Shown piece by piece: positions 1-5,425 of a stretch of 5,745 bases of DNA. Location of the stretch: positions 1 through 5,745 of the forward strand of contig CABURF010000089.1 in NCBI GenBank assembly GCA_902493755.1, written 5' to 3'. Made by a program: the position numbers and the translations under genes. This stretch comes from an uncultured Coriobacteriia bacterium (lineage in GTDB: Bacteria > Actinomycetota > Coriobacteriia > Coriobacteriales > QAMH01). The first letter of the stretch is position 1. Each line of letters opens with the position of its first letter. Under the pieces are notes generated by a model that made no database searches, was not told the DNA's origin, and saw only the letters and a program-made list of their open reading frames with translations.

Positions 1-1
1 C

Positions 2-925
2 GAGATGTCGCTCTACAATGGCATCCCGCATCTCTTTGTTCCGCCAGTCACCGAGCCCAAGGAGGCTGCAAGCGCCCTCAAGTGGGCTGTTGCCGAGATG
101 GAACGCAGGCTCAAGGTTTTCGAAGGTGTCGGTGCCAAGAACATCGGCTTCTACAATCAGATGATTCAGAAGGGGGAGCTTACCGACGAGAATGGGAATC
201 ATCCCGATGAGATGCCATTCATCGTCATCGTCGTCGACGAGCTCTCTGACCTCATGATGGTCGCAGGCAAGGACGTCGAGGATTCCATCGTGCGCATTGC
301 CCAGCTCGCACGTGCAGCAGGCATCCACCTCATCATCGCCACGCAGCGTCCCTCGAGCAATGTCGTTACCGGCATGATCAAGGCCAATATCACCAACCGC
401 ATCGGCCTGCTTGTCGCTACTAACATCGATTCCCGCGTCATCCTCGACCAGTCGGGTGCCGAGAAGCTCGTCGGCAACGGTGACATGCTCTTCTCCAAAC
501 CCGAATGGGGCAAACCCAAGCGCATCCAGGGCTGTTTCGTAAGCGAGGAGGAAATTGCTTCGACAGTCGAGCACCTGAAGTCGCAAGGCGAGCCCGAATA
601 TCATCGCGAGATTCTCCAACAGCAAATCGCCACGGGGTCAGGCTCCTCTTCGGGTTCTGCCTCAGCGGCTGACGATGATGACGACCCGCTTATTTGGGAG
701 GCGGCCGAGGCGGTCGTTGCCGCCGGACTAGGCTCCACTTCCATGCTTCAACGCCGTTTGAAGGTTGGATACGCGCGTGCGGGGCGTATCATGGACATGC
801 TTGAAAACAAGGGAATCGTCGGACCTCAGGAAGGGTCGCGTGCCCGCGATGTCCTTATCGATAGTGTTGAGGATCTCGAGGCCTTACGTGCCTTTGATGA
901 ACAAGACCAGGAGGAAGCTAGGTGA
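2..925 (+). CDS. ftsK: DNA translocase FtsK/SpoIIIE, C-terminal part (5' end outside window)
   Basis: Septum-associated, ATP-driven double-stranded DNA pump that clears and aligns chromosomes during division (family knowledge). The reading frame is open to the left edge, so this is the C-terminal ~307 residues; the membrane domain and Walker A lie upstream. Numbering from the Met at 5-7, the end of the motor domain is visible: a Walker B strand ending VVDEL (about 73-80), the ATQRPS motif (112-117), and the NRIG and LDQSGAEKL segments (about 131-156). A low-complexity Gly/Ser then poly-Asp linker (about 211-227) leads into the winged-helix gamma domain (about 228-287; STSMLQRRLKVGYARAGRI, IVGPQEGSRARDVL). 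That domain reads polar KOPS/SRS-type DNA sites in FtsK and SpoIIIE. The Met at 5 is internal, not a start. The TGA stop overlaps the next gene's GTG by four bases. Identification is secure; FtsK versus SpoIIIE naming is a matter of convention. Confidence 0.96.
   Translation, partial: EMSLYNGIPHLFVPPVTEPKEAASALKWAVAEMERRLKVFEGVGAKNIGFYNQMIQKGELTDENGNHPDEMPFIVIVVDELSDLMMVAGKDVEDSIVRIAQLARAAGIHLIIATQRPSSNVVTGMIKANITNRIGLLVATNIDSRVILDQSGAEKLVGNGDMLFSKPEWGKPKRIQGCFVSEEEIASTVEHLKSQGEPEYHREILQQQIATGSGSSSGSASAADDDDDPLIWEAAEAVVAAGLGSTSMLQRRLKVGYARAGRIMDMLENKGIVGPQEGSRARDVLIDSVEDLEALRAFDEQDQEEAR
909..914 (+). promoter_or_regulatory. Strong Shine-Dalgarno for the GTG start of rodZ
   Basis: AGGAGG lies within the last codons of ftsK, seven bases before the GTG at 922. 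It selects this GTG as the start, even though the GTG overlaps the ftsK stop as GTGA. The arrangement is typical of translational coupling. Confidence 0.85.
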
Positions 926-2253
926 AATCCGAATCTCGCATCGGGTCGGCTCTCATGAGCCGCCGTATCGAGCTTGGCATATCGCTTGAACAGGCTGCGC
1001 GAGACACCAACATTCGCGCGCGCATGCTGGAAGCCCTCGAAGCGGGTGACTATTCTCAGTATCCACCACGCGGACATGCCATTGGCATGCTCAGCTCGTA
1101 TGCGCGTTATCTCGACCTGGACTCGGCGGCAATCGTTGAGGCCTTCGATAACGAGTACGAAACCTTCAGCGCAAATCGCGAAATTGCCCAGAGCGCCAAC
1201 AATACGCGTCGTGGGGTTGGTCGTTTCGGCGAGCGTATTGCCGGTGAGAAGTCTCGCCCCACAAGCCGCGAGTCTTCGCGCAGCAGTCGTCCACAGCGCT
1301 CCCAACGCAGACGCGGTGATGCGGAGGGCGATAGCTCATCCAAGTTGAGTCGCAACCTTAAGGACGAGGCGCTGGCAAAGGATGATGAGCGATACCGTAG
1401 TGGCAGCGTGCGCGTAGTCGGAACGCGACAGACTGGCTCTTTCAGATCTGTTCATCCCGCACGCGAGGATACGGGGCGCTTCGAACCCACCACGCGTTCT
1501 GCTCTCACATCACGTTCTCGTTCGGGGAGCTCGCGTCGCAGCGGCACTTCGACGCGTCGTTCCTCAACGGTCGACACCTTCACTGCGCGTCCCACGGAGG
1601 ACCTTTCGCGTAGCGGCGAAGAGCGCACTCCCAACTTTTTTGGTATCGATGTCGATACGGGCGAGTCAACCGTGCGTAGCAGCACGCGCCGTCGCTCGAC
1701 CACACGTGATAGGGCTTCCGAGCGCGACGATGTCGCACAGGCCGATGACGGCAACATCATCGGCCGCCTGCGTCGTCTTCTCTCCTCGATATTGAGCGAA
1801 CGCCGCACCCGCCTCATCGCCATCGCTGTCATCACGATTGTCATCGCCGTCATCATTGCGGCCTCGGTTCTCATCAGCACGGCCGGTCACGGCAATAGCG
1901 GTATTATTCCCGTGCAAGGTGGTGCTACCAACGACACGATGACGACGGACGGCGAGAACGCGGCGCACAAGACCATCACGACGGCAAACGGTAATCCGGT
2001 CATCATCAAGATCGATGTTGCCAAGGGCGAGACCTCTCTTGTCGAGGTGACCTATGACGGCGCGAATGCCTATAAAGGCACGGCAGTCGGCGGCCAGTTC
2101 TCACGCGAGTTCCCCGTAACCGAGTCGTTTAGCGCGACCTTTAGCAACCCGTCTGCAGTCACCATCACCGAAAACGACAACCCCATCGAAATCGCCAAGA
2201 ACGACGATGGATCGGGAAGCCTTTTCATCAGCATTCAATCCGCCTCCAAATAA
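922..2253 (+). CDS. rodZ: RodZ-like protein: N-terminal HTH, Arg/Ser-rich linker, one membrane helix, C-terminal DUF4115-like domain
   Basis: Likely a membrane-anchored cell-shape/elongation factor of the RodZ family (443 aa). In characterised members the cytoplasmic HTH domain contacts MreB. Residues ~9-75 form the HTH_25-type domain (RRIELGISLEQAARDTNIRA, LEALEAGDY, GML.SYARYLDLD). Residues ~100-275 are a predicted disordered linker very rich in Arg and Ser. A basic stretch (RLRRLLSSILSERRTR) then precedes a single hydrophobic helix at about 298-320, giving N-in/C-out topology. The outer part (about 358-437; VEVTYDGANAYKGTAVGG, AVTITENDNPIEI) resembles the RodZ C-terminal DUF4115 beta-domain. 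The GTG start is supported by AGGAGG and by overlap with ftsK. A rodZ-like gene (ymfM in Bacillus subtilis) occupies the same ftsK-to-pgsA neighbourhood. A role in transcription is possible but less likely, because the HTH in this family mainly binds protein. Confidence 0.85.
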   Translation: MKSESRIGSALMSRRIELGISLEQAARDTNIRARMLEALEAGDYSQYPPRGHAIGMLSSYARYLDLDSAAIVEAFDNEYETFSANREIAQSANNTRRGVGRFGERIAGEKSRPTSRESSRSSRPQRSQRRRGDAEGDSSSKLSRNLKDEALAKDDERYRSGSVRVVGTRQTGSFRSVHPAREDTGRFEPTTRSALTSRSRSGSSRRSGTSTRRSSTVDTFTARPTEDLSRSGEERTPNFFGIDVDTGESTVRSSTRRRSTTRDRASERDDVAQADDGNIIGRLRRLLSSILSERRTRLIAIAVITIVIAVIIAASVLISTAGHGNSGIIPVQGGATNDTMTTDGENAAHKTITTANGNPVIIKIDVAKGETSLVEVTYDGANAYKGTAVGGQFSREFPVTESFSATFSNPSAVTITENDNPIEIAKNDDGSGSLFISIQSASK

Positions 2254-2261
2254 TCAGCGCG

Positions 2262-2269
2262 AAAGGAAG
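2262..2269 (+). promoter_or_regulatory. Shine-Dalgarno choosing the yajQ ATG start
   Basis: AAAGGAAG lies just before the ATG at 2273, with AGGA ending five bases upstream. It supports that ATG over a frame-compatible start at 2207 inside rodZ, which would add 22 residues (FNPPPNNQRERKS and so on) unlike any YajQ N-terminus. Confidence 0.7.
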
Positions 2270-2272
2270 AGC

Positions 2273-2770
2273 ATGGCCAAGGACAACAGCTTCGATATCG
2301 TCTCCGAGACCGATATGCAGGAGGTAGAAAACGCCTTCAACAATACCGAGAAAGGTCTCAAACAGCGTTACGACCTCAAGGATTCCGGGTCAAAGATCGA
2401 TTTCGACAAGAGTGCGAAGACCATTACCGTGCTTGCTCCAAGTGACTTCGTGAGTAGCCAGGTCATCGACGTGCTCAACACGAACCTCATCAAGCGAAAG
2501 GTTGATCTCAAGGCCCTCAGCTGGGGAACGCCCCAGGATGCCTCCGGCGGCATGATCCGCACCGTGGGCGTTGTTCAGCAGGGCATCGAGCAGGATGTCG
2601 CCAAGCGTATCTCGAAGGACATCAAAGCAGAGAAGTTCAAGGTCAAGGTTCAGATCGAGAGCGATAAACTGCGTGTGAGCGGTCCCAAGCGTGATGACCT
2701 GCAAGAAGTGATTGCCTTTCTGCGCGAGCAGGACTACGGCATTCCGCTGCAGTTCACCAACTATCGCTAG
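2273..2770 (+). CDS. yajQ: YajQ family nucleotide-binding protein (cyclic di-GMP-binding type)
   Basis: Small cytosolic protein of 165 aa, matching the usual ~163 aa. Members bind nucleotides or nucleic acid. A Xanthomonas homologue binds cyclic di-GMP and acts with a transcription factor; whether this actinobacterial protein binds the same ligand is not shown by sequence. The N-terminus FDIVSETDMQEVENAFNN closely follows the family opening FDIVSEVDLQE. Further signatures are the segment KTITVLAPSDF (about 45-55), VGVVQQGIEQDVAKRI (about 99-114), the central KFKVKVQIESDKLRVSGPKRDDLQEV (about 121-146) and the ending PLQFTNYR. Together they make up the two ferredoxin-like halves of the family. 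The start at 2273 is set by the Shine-Dalgarno and by family length. The gene sits 19 bases after rodZ and one base before rimO, so it is probably cotranscribed. I do not recall it as a core member of the ftsK-recA order, so its insertion here may be lineage-specific. Confidence 0.93.
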   Translation: MAKDNSFDIVSETDMQEVENAFNNTEKGLKQRYDLKDSGSKIDFDKSAKTITVLAPSDFVSSQVIDVLNTNLIKRKVDLKALSWGTPQDASGGMIRTVGVVQQGIEQDVAKRISKDIKAEKFKVKVQIESDKLRVSGPKRDDLQEVIAFLREQDYGIPLQFTNYR

Positions 2771-2771
2771 G

Positions 2772-4109
2772 GTGCAGGTTCGTGAATCAATCGCATTCGT
2801 CACGCTTGGCTGCGCCAAGAATGAGGTCGACACCGACAAGATGCAGGCACGTCTCGCCGCCGCCGGTTTTTCGCTCGTCGACGATGTCGTCGACGCAGAT
2901 TTGGTCATCGTCAATACCTGCGCGTTTCTCGCAAGCGCCGTCGAGGAAAGCCTTGAGGTCATTTTCGGTCTCGTGGGTCACGAGAATGCTGCTGGCGAAG
3001 AGCTCAAGGTGCTTGTCGCTGGTTGTATGCCCTCACGGTATGGTAACTCCTTGTCAGACGAGCTCGTTGAAGCAGCTGGTTTTCTCGCGGCAGGCGAGGA
3101 GGAGCGCGTTGTAGAAGAGGTCAATCGCTTGCTCGGTGTTGAGGACTGTTTTATGGGTGGCGGGCCCAAGCTTTTGCGCCACGAGCATCCAAGCAGTGCC
3201 TATGTCAAGATATCGGATGGTTGCGATCGTTTTTGCTCGTATTGCATGATTCCGCATATACGCGGACGCTATCACAGTTATGCGCTCGAGCAGATTGATG
3301 ACGAAGTCGCCGAGCTCGTTTGCAACGGCGTGCGCGAGATTGTCCTCATCGGGCAGGATACGGGTATCTGGGGGAGCGATTTCGATGAGCAAGCAAACAT
3401 AGCCCAGCTTCTCGAGACACTCGCACAACGATATCCGGAAACGTGGTTCAGGCTTCTGTATGTGCAGCCTGAAGGTATCTCCGACGAGCTCCTTGATGTC
3501 ATGGCACAATTTCCCAATGTATGCCCATATCTCGACATGCCCCTGCAGCATTCGAATGCCGAGGTGCTTGCGCATATGAACCGTAGCGGCGATGCACGGG
3601 CTATACTCGCGCTTATCAAGCATGTGCGCGAGCAGGTTCCGGGCATCATGATACGCACGACACTCATGGCGGGCTTTCCCGGCGAGACCGAAGAACAGTT
3701 CGAGGAACTGCTCGACTTCGTGGACGAGGCACAATTCGACTATGCTGGCGTGTTCGCCTTCTCACCCGAAGAGGGGAGTGCCGCATACGGGTTCGACGGT
3801 CTGCTCGATGATGATGAACGCATGGAGCGCGCGCAGCGTCTGCTCGATGCCTGTGAGGCAATCGGAACCGCACGCGTGGCCGCATGCGTCGATACATACG
3901 CAAAGGTGCTTGTCGAGGGCTACGAGCAGACCGATACCGGGCTGGAAGCGCTATGTCGCACGCAAGGACAGGCTCCCGAAGTTGATGGGCAGGTGCATGT
4001 ACCCATCAAAGACTGTGATGAGCTAAAGCTTGGGCAGTTTGCGAAGGTGAAGCTCACGGGCAGCTTCTTCTACGAAATCGAAGGGGAGCTTGCGGATCAT
4101 GCCTGCTGA
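2772..4109 (+). CDS. rimO: Ribosomal protein S12 methylthiotransferase RimO
   Basis: Radical-SAM enzyme that methylthiolates a conserved Asp of ribosomal protein S12, using two 4Fe-4S clusters (family knowledge). At 445 aa it has the normal length. The N-terminal UPF0004 domain carries three cluster cysteines: C14 (TLGCAKNEVDTDKM), C50 (NTCAF) and C85 (AGCMPSRY). The radical-SAM motif CxxxCxxC is C151/C155/C158 (GCDRFCSYC), followed by IPHIRGR. MPLQHSNAEVL (256-266), RTTLMAGFPGETEEQFE (295-311) and SPEEGSAAY (331-339) match RimO rather than the tRNA enzyme MiaB. So does the C-terminal TRAM domain (about 372-438) with APEVDG at 401-406. The chosen start is GTG at 2772, one base after the yajQ TAG; the frame continues upstream only to a TTG inside yajQ. 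No clear Shine-Dalgarno is visible, so initiation probably depends on ribosomes ending yajQ. The 3' end overlaps pgsA by 11 bases. Confidence 0.95.
   Translation: MQVRESIAFVTLGCAKNEVDTDKMQARLAAAGFSLVDDVVDADLVIVNTCAFLASAVEESLEVIFGLVGHENAAGEELKVLVAGCMPSRYGNSLSDELVEAAGFLAAGEEERVVEEVNRLLGVEDCFMGGGPKLLRHEHPSSAYVKISDGCDRFCSYCMIPHIRGRYHSYALEQIDDEVAELVCNGVREIVLIGQDTGIWGSDFDEQANIAQLLETLAQRYPETWFRLLYVQPEGISDELLDVMAQFPNVCPYLDMPLQHSNAEVLAHMNRSGDARAILALIKHVREQVPGIMIRTTLMAGFPGETEEQFEELLDFVDEAQFDYAGVFAFSPEEGSAAYGFDGLLDDDERMERAQRLLDACEAIGTARVAACVDTYAKVLVEGYEQTDTGLEALCRTQGQAPEVDGQVHVPIKDCDELKLGQFAKVKLTGSFFYEIEGELADHAC
4083..4088 (+). promoter_or_regulatory. Shine-Dalgarno choosing the pgsA ATG start
   Basis: GGGGAG lies inside the end of rimO. 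It is ten bases before ATG 4099 but only one base before an in-frame TTG at 4090. The spacing favours the ATG. Confidence 0.6.
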
Positions 4110-4734
4110 AACCGAACGTATTTGGACGCCGGCGAACATCGTTACGCTTGCGCGCATATTGCTCATCCCCGTCTTCGTCGCCGCATTGCTCTCGCCCTGG
4201 CCAACTTGGTTCCCTGAGCCTGATTTCTGGATTTTATGGCAGCCTTGGATTGCCGCTGGTGTTTTCGTCGCCATCTCGGCTACCGATGCCATCGACGGAC
4301 ATCTTGCCCGCACGCGCGACGAGATCACCGACCTGGGCAAGTTCCTCGATCCACTTGCCGACAAGATACTCGTGTGTGCCGCATTGCTTGCGCTTGTCGA
4401 ACTCCAGACCTTTCCTTCATGGGTGGCACTTATTATCATCGCCCGCGAGTTCATCGTGTCGGGTCTTCGCATGGTTGCCGCGGCGCAGGGCAAGGTCATT
4501 GCCGCAAGCATGTTTGGCAAGTTCAAGACCGTGTTGCAGATTTGCGCAATCCTGTTGTTCACGGTCAAGGATTCGCTCCAGATCACACTCATGGGTGATG
4601 GCTTCGCGACCTGCTTTACCGTATTCTCCTGGCTCGTTTTGCTCGCTGCCGTCGTCATGACAATCGTCTCCATGATTGACTATTTCTATAAGTCTCGCGA
4701 GGTGCTGGGCTTTGGCAAGCGATCTAATCAATAG
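4099..4734 (+). CDS. pgsA: CDP-diacylglycerol--glycerol-3-phosphate 3-phosphatidyltransferase (PgsA)
   Basis: Integral membrane enzyme joining CDP-diacylglycerol and glycerol-3-phosphate to phosphatidylglycerol-phosphate, the committed step to phosphatidylglycerol and cardiolipin. The 211-aa product contains the complete CDP-alcohol phosphotransferase signature: D63, D66-G67, A70-R71, G80, D84 and D88 (DGHLAR...G.FLDPLAD), with all the metal-binding aspartates present. The opening TPANIVTLARILLIPVFV is the typical PgsA first helix. Further hydrophobic segments occur at about 49-62, 90-103, 107-121, 135-145 and 160-182. IAREFIVSGLRMVAA (114-128) matches the bacterial PgsA subgroup rather than phosphatidylserine synthase. 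The position before cinA and recA is the standard Gram-positive one. It overlaps rimO by 11 bases and pncC by about 23. A PgsA2/cardiolipin-synthase-type activity cannot be excluded from sequence alone but is less likely in this context. Confidence 0.94.
   Translation: MPAETERIWTPANIVTLARILLIPVFVAALLSPWPTWFPEPDFWILWQPWIAAGVFVAISATDAIDGHLARTRDEITDLGKFLDPLADKILVCAALLALVELQTFPSWVALIIIAREFIVSGLRMVAAAQGKVIAASMFGKFKTVLQICAILLFTVKDSLQITLMGDGFATCFTVFSWLVLLAAVVMTIVSMIDYFYKSREVLGFGKRSNQ
4699..4704 (+). promoter_or_regulatory. Shine-Dalgarno supporting a TTG start for pncC
   Basis: GAGGTG lies seven bases before the TTG at 4712, within the 3' end of pgsA. It makes this TTG the best start. The other in-frame TTG at 4676 lies further inside pgsA, and the first ATG (4796) would remove the N-terminal helix before the AESCTGG motif. 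Confidence 0.55.
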
Positions 4735-5218
4735 CATCGATGAGAAGAATCACCACCTTGCCGCGCGCGTGCTTGCCCGTGCACGCGAAAAAGGGATGAC
4801 GCTTGGCTGTGCCGAGTCCTGTACGGGTGGCATGATTGCTGCAACCCTTACGGCCATCTCCGGTTCATCGGATAGCTTTGTTGGCGGTATTGTGAGTTAC
4901 TGGGTCGATGTCAAGGAGCGAGTTCTAGACGTCGACACGAGGATCATCGAAGAACATGGTGTCGTGAGCACCGAAACGGCCGAGGCAATGGCCGCGGGGG
5001 CACGCAAAATGCTCGCATGCGACTATGCCGTGGCCACTACCGGCATTGCCGGTCCGACGGGCGCAGAGCCCGGAAAGCCCGTCGGAACCGTCTGCTACGG
5101 CATCGCAACGCCCGACGGATGCACGAGTTTTACGACATGCGCGGGTGATTCGCGCGAAGAGGTGCGAGCTCGAGCCGTCACCCGTGCGCTTGAGGCGCTC
5201 TTCGAAACCCTTTCGTAG
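4712..5218 (+). CDS. pncC: Nicotinamide-nucleotide amidohydrolase PncC (CinA C-terminal domain only)
   Basis: Predicted cytosolic enzyme deamidating nicotinamide mononucleotide to nicotinate mononucleotide, part of NAD salvage (activity known for PncC/CinA_C proteins). With the TTG start it is 168 aa, matching stand-alone PncC (~160-165 aa). The catalytic serine motif AESCTGG is at 34-40 (Ser36). Other family blocks are SGSSDSFVGGIVSY (50-63), Lys68, HGVVSTETAEAMA (82-94), TTGIAGPTGAEPGKPVGTV (99-117) and a final AGDSREEVRARAV helix. The N-terminal molybdopterin-binding-like COG1058 domain of full-length CinA (~400 aa) is absent. The gene nevertheless holds the classical cinA slot between pgsA and recA. 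The start is uncertain because TTG is rare, although the GAGGTG spacing and family length agree with it. No frameshift or internal stop is seen, so this is a normal short family member rather than a remnant. Confidence 0.9.
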   Translation: MASDLINSIDEKNHHLAARVLARAREKGMTLGCAESCTGGMIAATLTAISGSSDSFVGGIVSYWVDVKERVLDVDTRIIEEHGVVSTETAEAMAAGARKMLACDYAVATTGIAGPTGAEPGKPVGTVCYGIATPDGCTSFTTCAGDSREEVRARAVTRALEALFETLS

Positions 5219-5236
5219 GCCGGAATTCGGGTTTCG
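5203..5236 (+). terminator. Weak terminator-like inverted repeat across the pncC stop
   Basis: CGAAACCC (5203-5210) and GGGTTTCG (5229-5236) are perfect 8-base inverted arms around an 18-base loop containing the pncC TAG. TATTTT follows five bases later. The loop is long, the stem modest and the T run interrupted, so intrinsic termination is only a possibility. A smaller CCG/CGG pairing around GAATT (5220-5230) would compete with it. Confidence 0.35.
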
Positions 5237-5283
5237 CTCGTATTTTGCTCCGCATTTCCTCTGGGTTTACTCGCATTTTGCTC
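5229..5283 (+). repeat. Imperfect direct repeat, T-rich, core near CGCATTTTGCTC
   Basis: Two copies of a ~22-base unit beginning GGGTTT and ending ATTTTGCTC occur at 5229-5250 and 5263-5283. They differ by two substitutions and one indel and are 34 bases apart. Between them a degraded core, CGCATTTCCTC (5251-5261), abuts the first copy, so the core appears three times: CGTATTTTGCTC, CGCATTTCCTC, CGCATTTTGCTC. On the opposite strand the core reads GAGCAAAATGCG. No coding function is apparent. Confidence 0.6.
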
Positions 5284-5353
5284 AGATTCTGGGGGTGGAT
5301 GTCCCGGTCGTATGCATTGTAGAGTGATGCCACGGTAGTCGAAGGCTCGTTTG

Positions 5354-5382
5354 TTGACACCGTACATATGTTCGATTACCAT
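5354..5382 (+). promoter_or_regulatory. recA promoter, sigma70-type
   Basis: A perfect -35 box TTGACA (5354-5359) is separated by 17 bases from TACCAT (5377-5382), a 4/6 match to TATAAT. Transcription would start near 5389, leaving a leader of about 37 bases before the recA ATG. The LexA box lies entirely in the spacer, so bound repressor would block polymerase. The -10 is the weaker element. Confidence 0.75.
5361..5374 (+). promoter_or_regulatory. LexA (SOS) operator in the recA promoter
   Basis: CGTACATATGTTCG matches the Gram-positive/actinobacterial LexA box CGAAC-N4-GTTCG at 9 of 10 defined bases, the only change being T for A at position 3. The position between -35 and -10 of a recA promoter is as expected for an SOS-repressed gene. 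It predicts LexA repression and induction on DNA damage. Confidence 0.85.
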
Positions 5383-5400
5383 ATGCGCGTAGCGTGCATA
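5382..5400 (+). promoter_or_regulatory. Dyad element at the recA transcription start
   Basis: TATGCGCG-TAG-CGTGCATA is a near-perfect inverted repeat, with 7 of 8 positions complementary (the mismatch would be G-U in RNA). It begins at the last base of the -10 box and covers the predicted start of transcription. It could be an additional operator or a chance dyad; no known regulator site is recognised. Confidence 0.35.
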
Positions 5401-5413
5401 CGTAGAAGAGGAA

Positions 5414-5418
5414 CGGAG
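5414..5418 (+). promoter_or_regulatory. Shine-Dalgarno of recA
   Basis: CGGAG lies seven bases before the recA ATG at 5426. A second purine run, AGAGGA (5407-5412), lies further upstream. The spacing confirms the chosen start. Confidence 0.65.
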
Positions 5419-5425
5419 CTCACCC

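Noticed and set aside
826..1305. Minus-strand open frame across the ftsK/rodZ junction
   Set aside because: It is antisense to two well-supported genes and has no recognisable protein features.
1452..1968. Two minus-strand open frames opposite the rodZ linker, Arg/Asp/Glu-rich
   Set aside because: The composition is simply the reverse complement of the Arg/Ser-rich linker codons, with no independent support.
2207..2272. Upstream extension of yajQ
   Set aside because: The extra 22 residues are unlike the family. The Shine-Dalgarno and normal protein length place the start at 2273.
2712..2771. TTG-initiated extension of rimO inside yajQ
   Set aside because: It would add residues before the conserved RimO N-terminus; GTG 2772 gives the typical length.
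3054..3734. Long minus-strand open frame (226 codons) opposite rimO
   Set aside because: It lies wholly antisense to a gene with complete family motifs, shows no recognisable domain, and is explained by codon bias in a G+C-rich gene.
4023..4673. Long minus-strand open frame (216 codons) opposite pgsA
   Set aside because: Its composition (Met/Ala/Thr/Ser-rich) mirrors the hydrophobic codons of pgsA, and there is no domain or ribosome site in its favour.
5229..5283. CRISPR array
   Set aside because: There are only two or three degenerate short units with unequal spacing and no unique spacers or cas genes.
5025..5327. Plus-strand open frame covering the end of pncC and the gap
   Set aside because: Most of it is a shifted-frame copy of pncC; the intergenic remainder has no domain or ribosome site.
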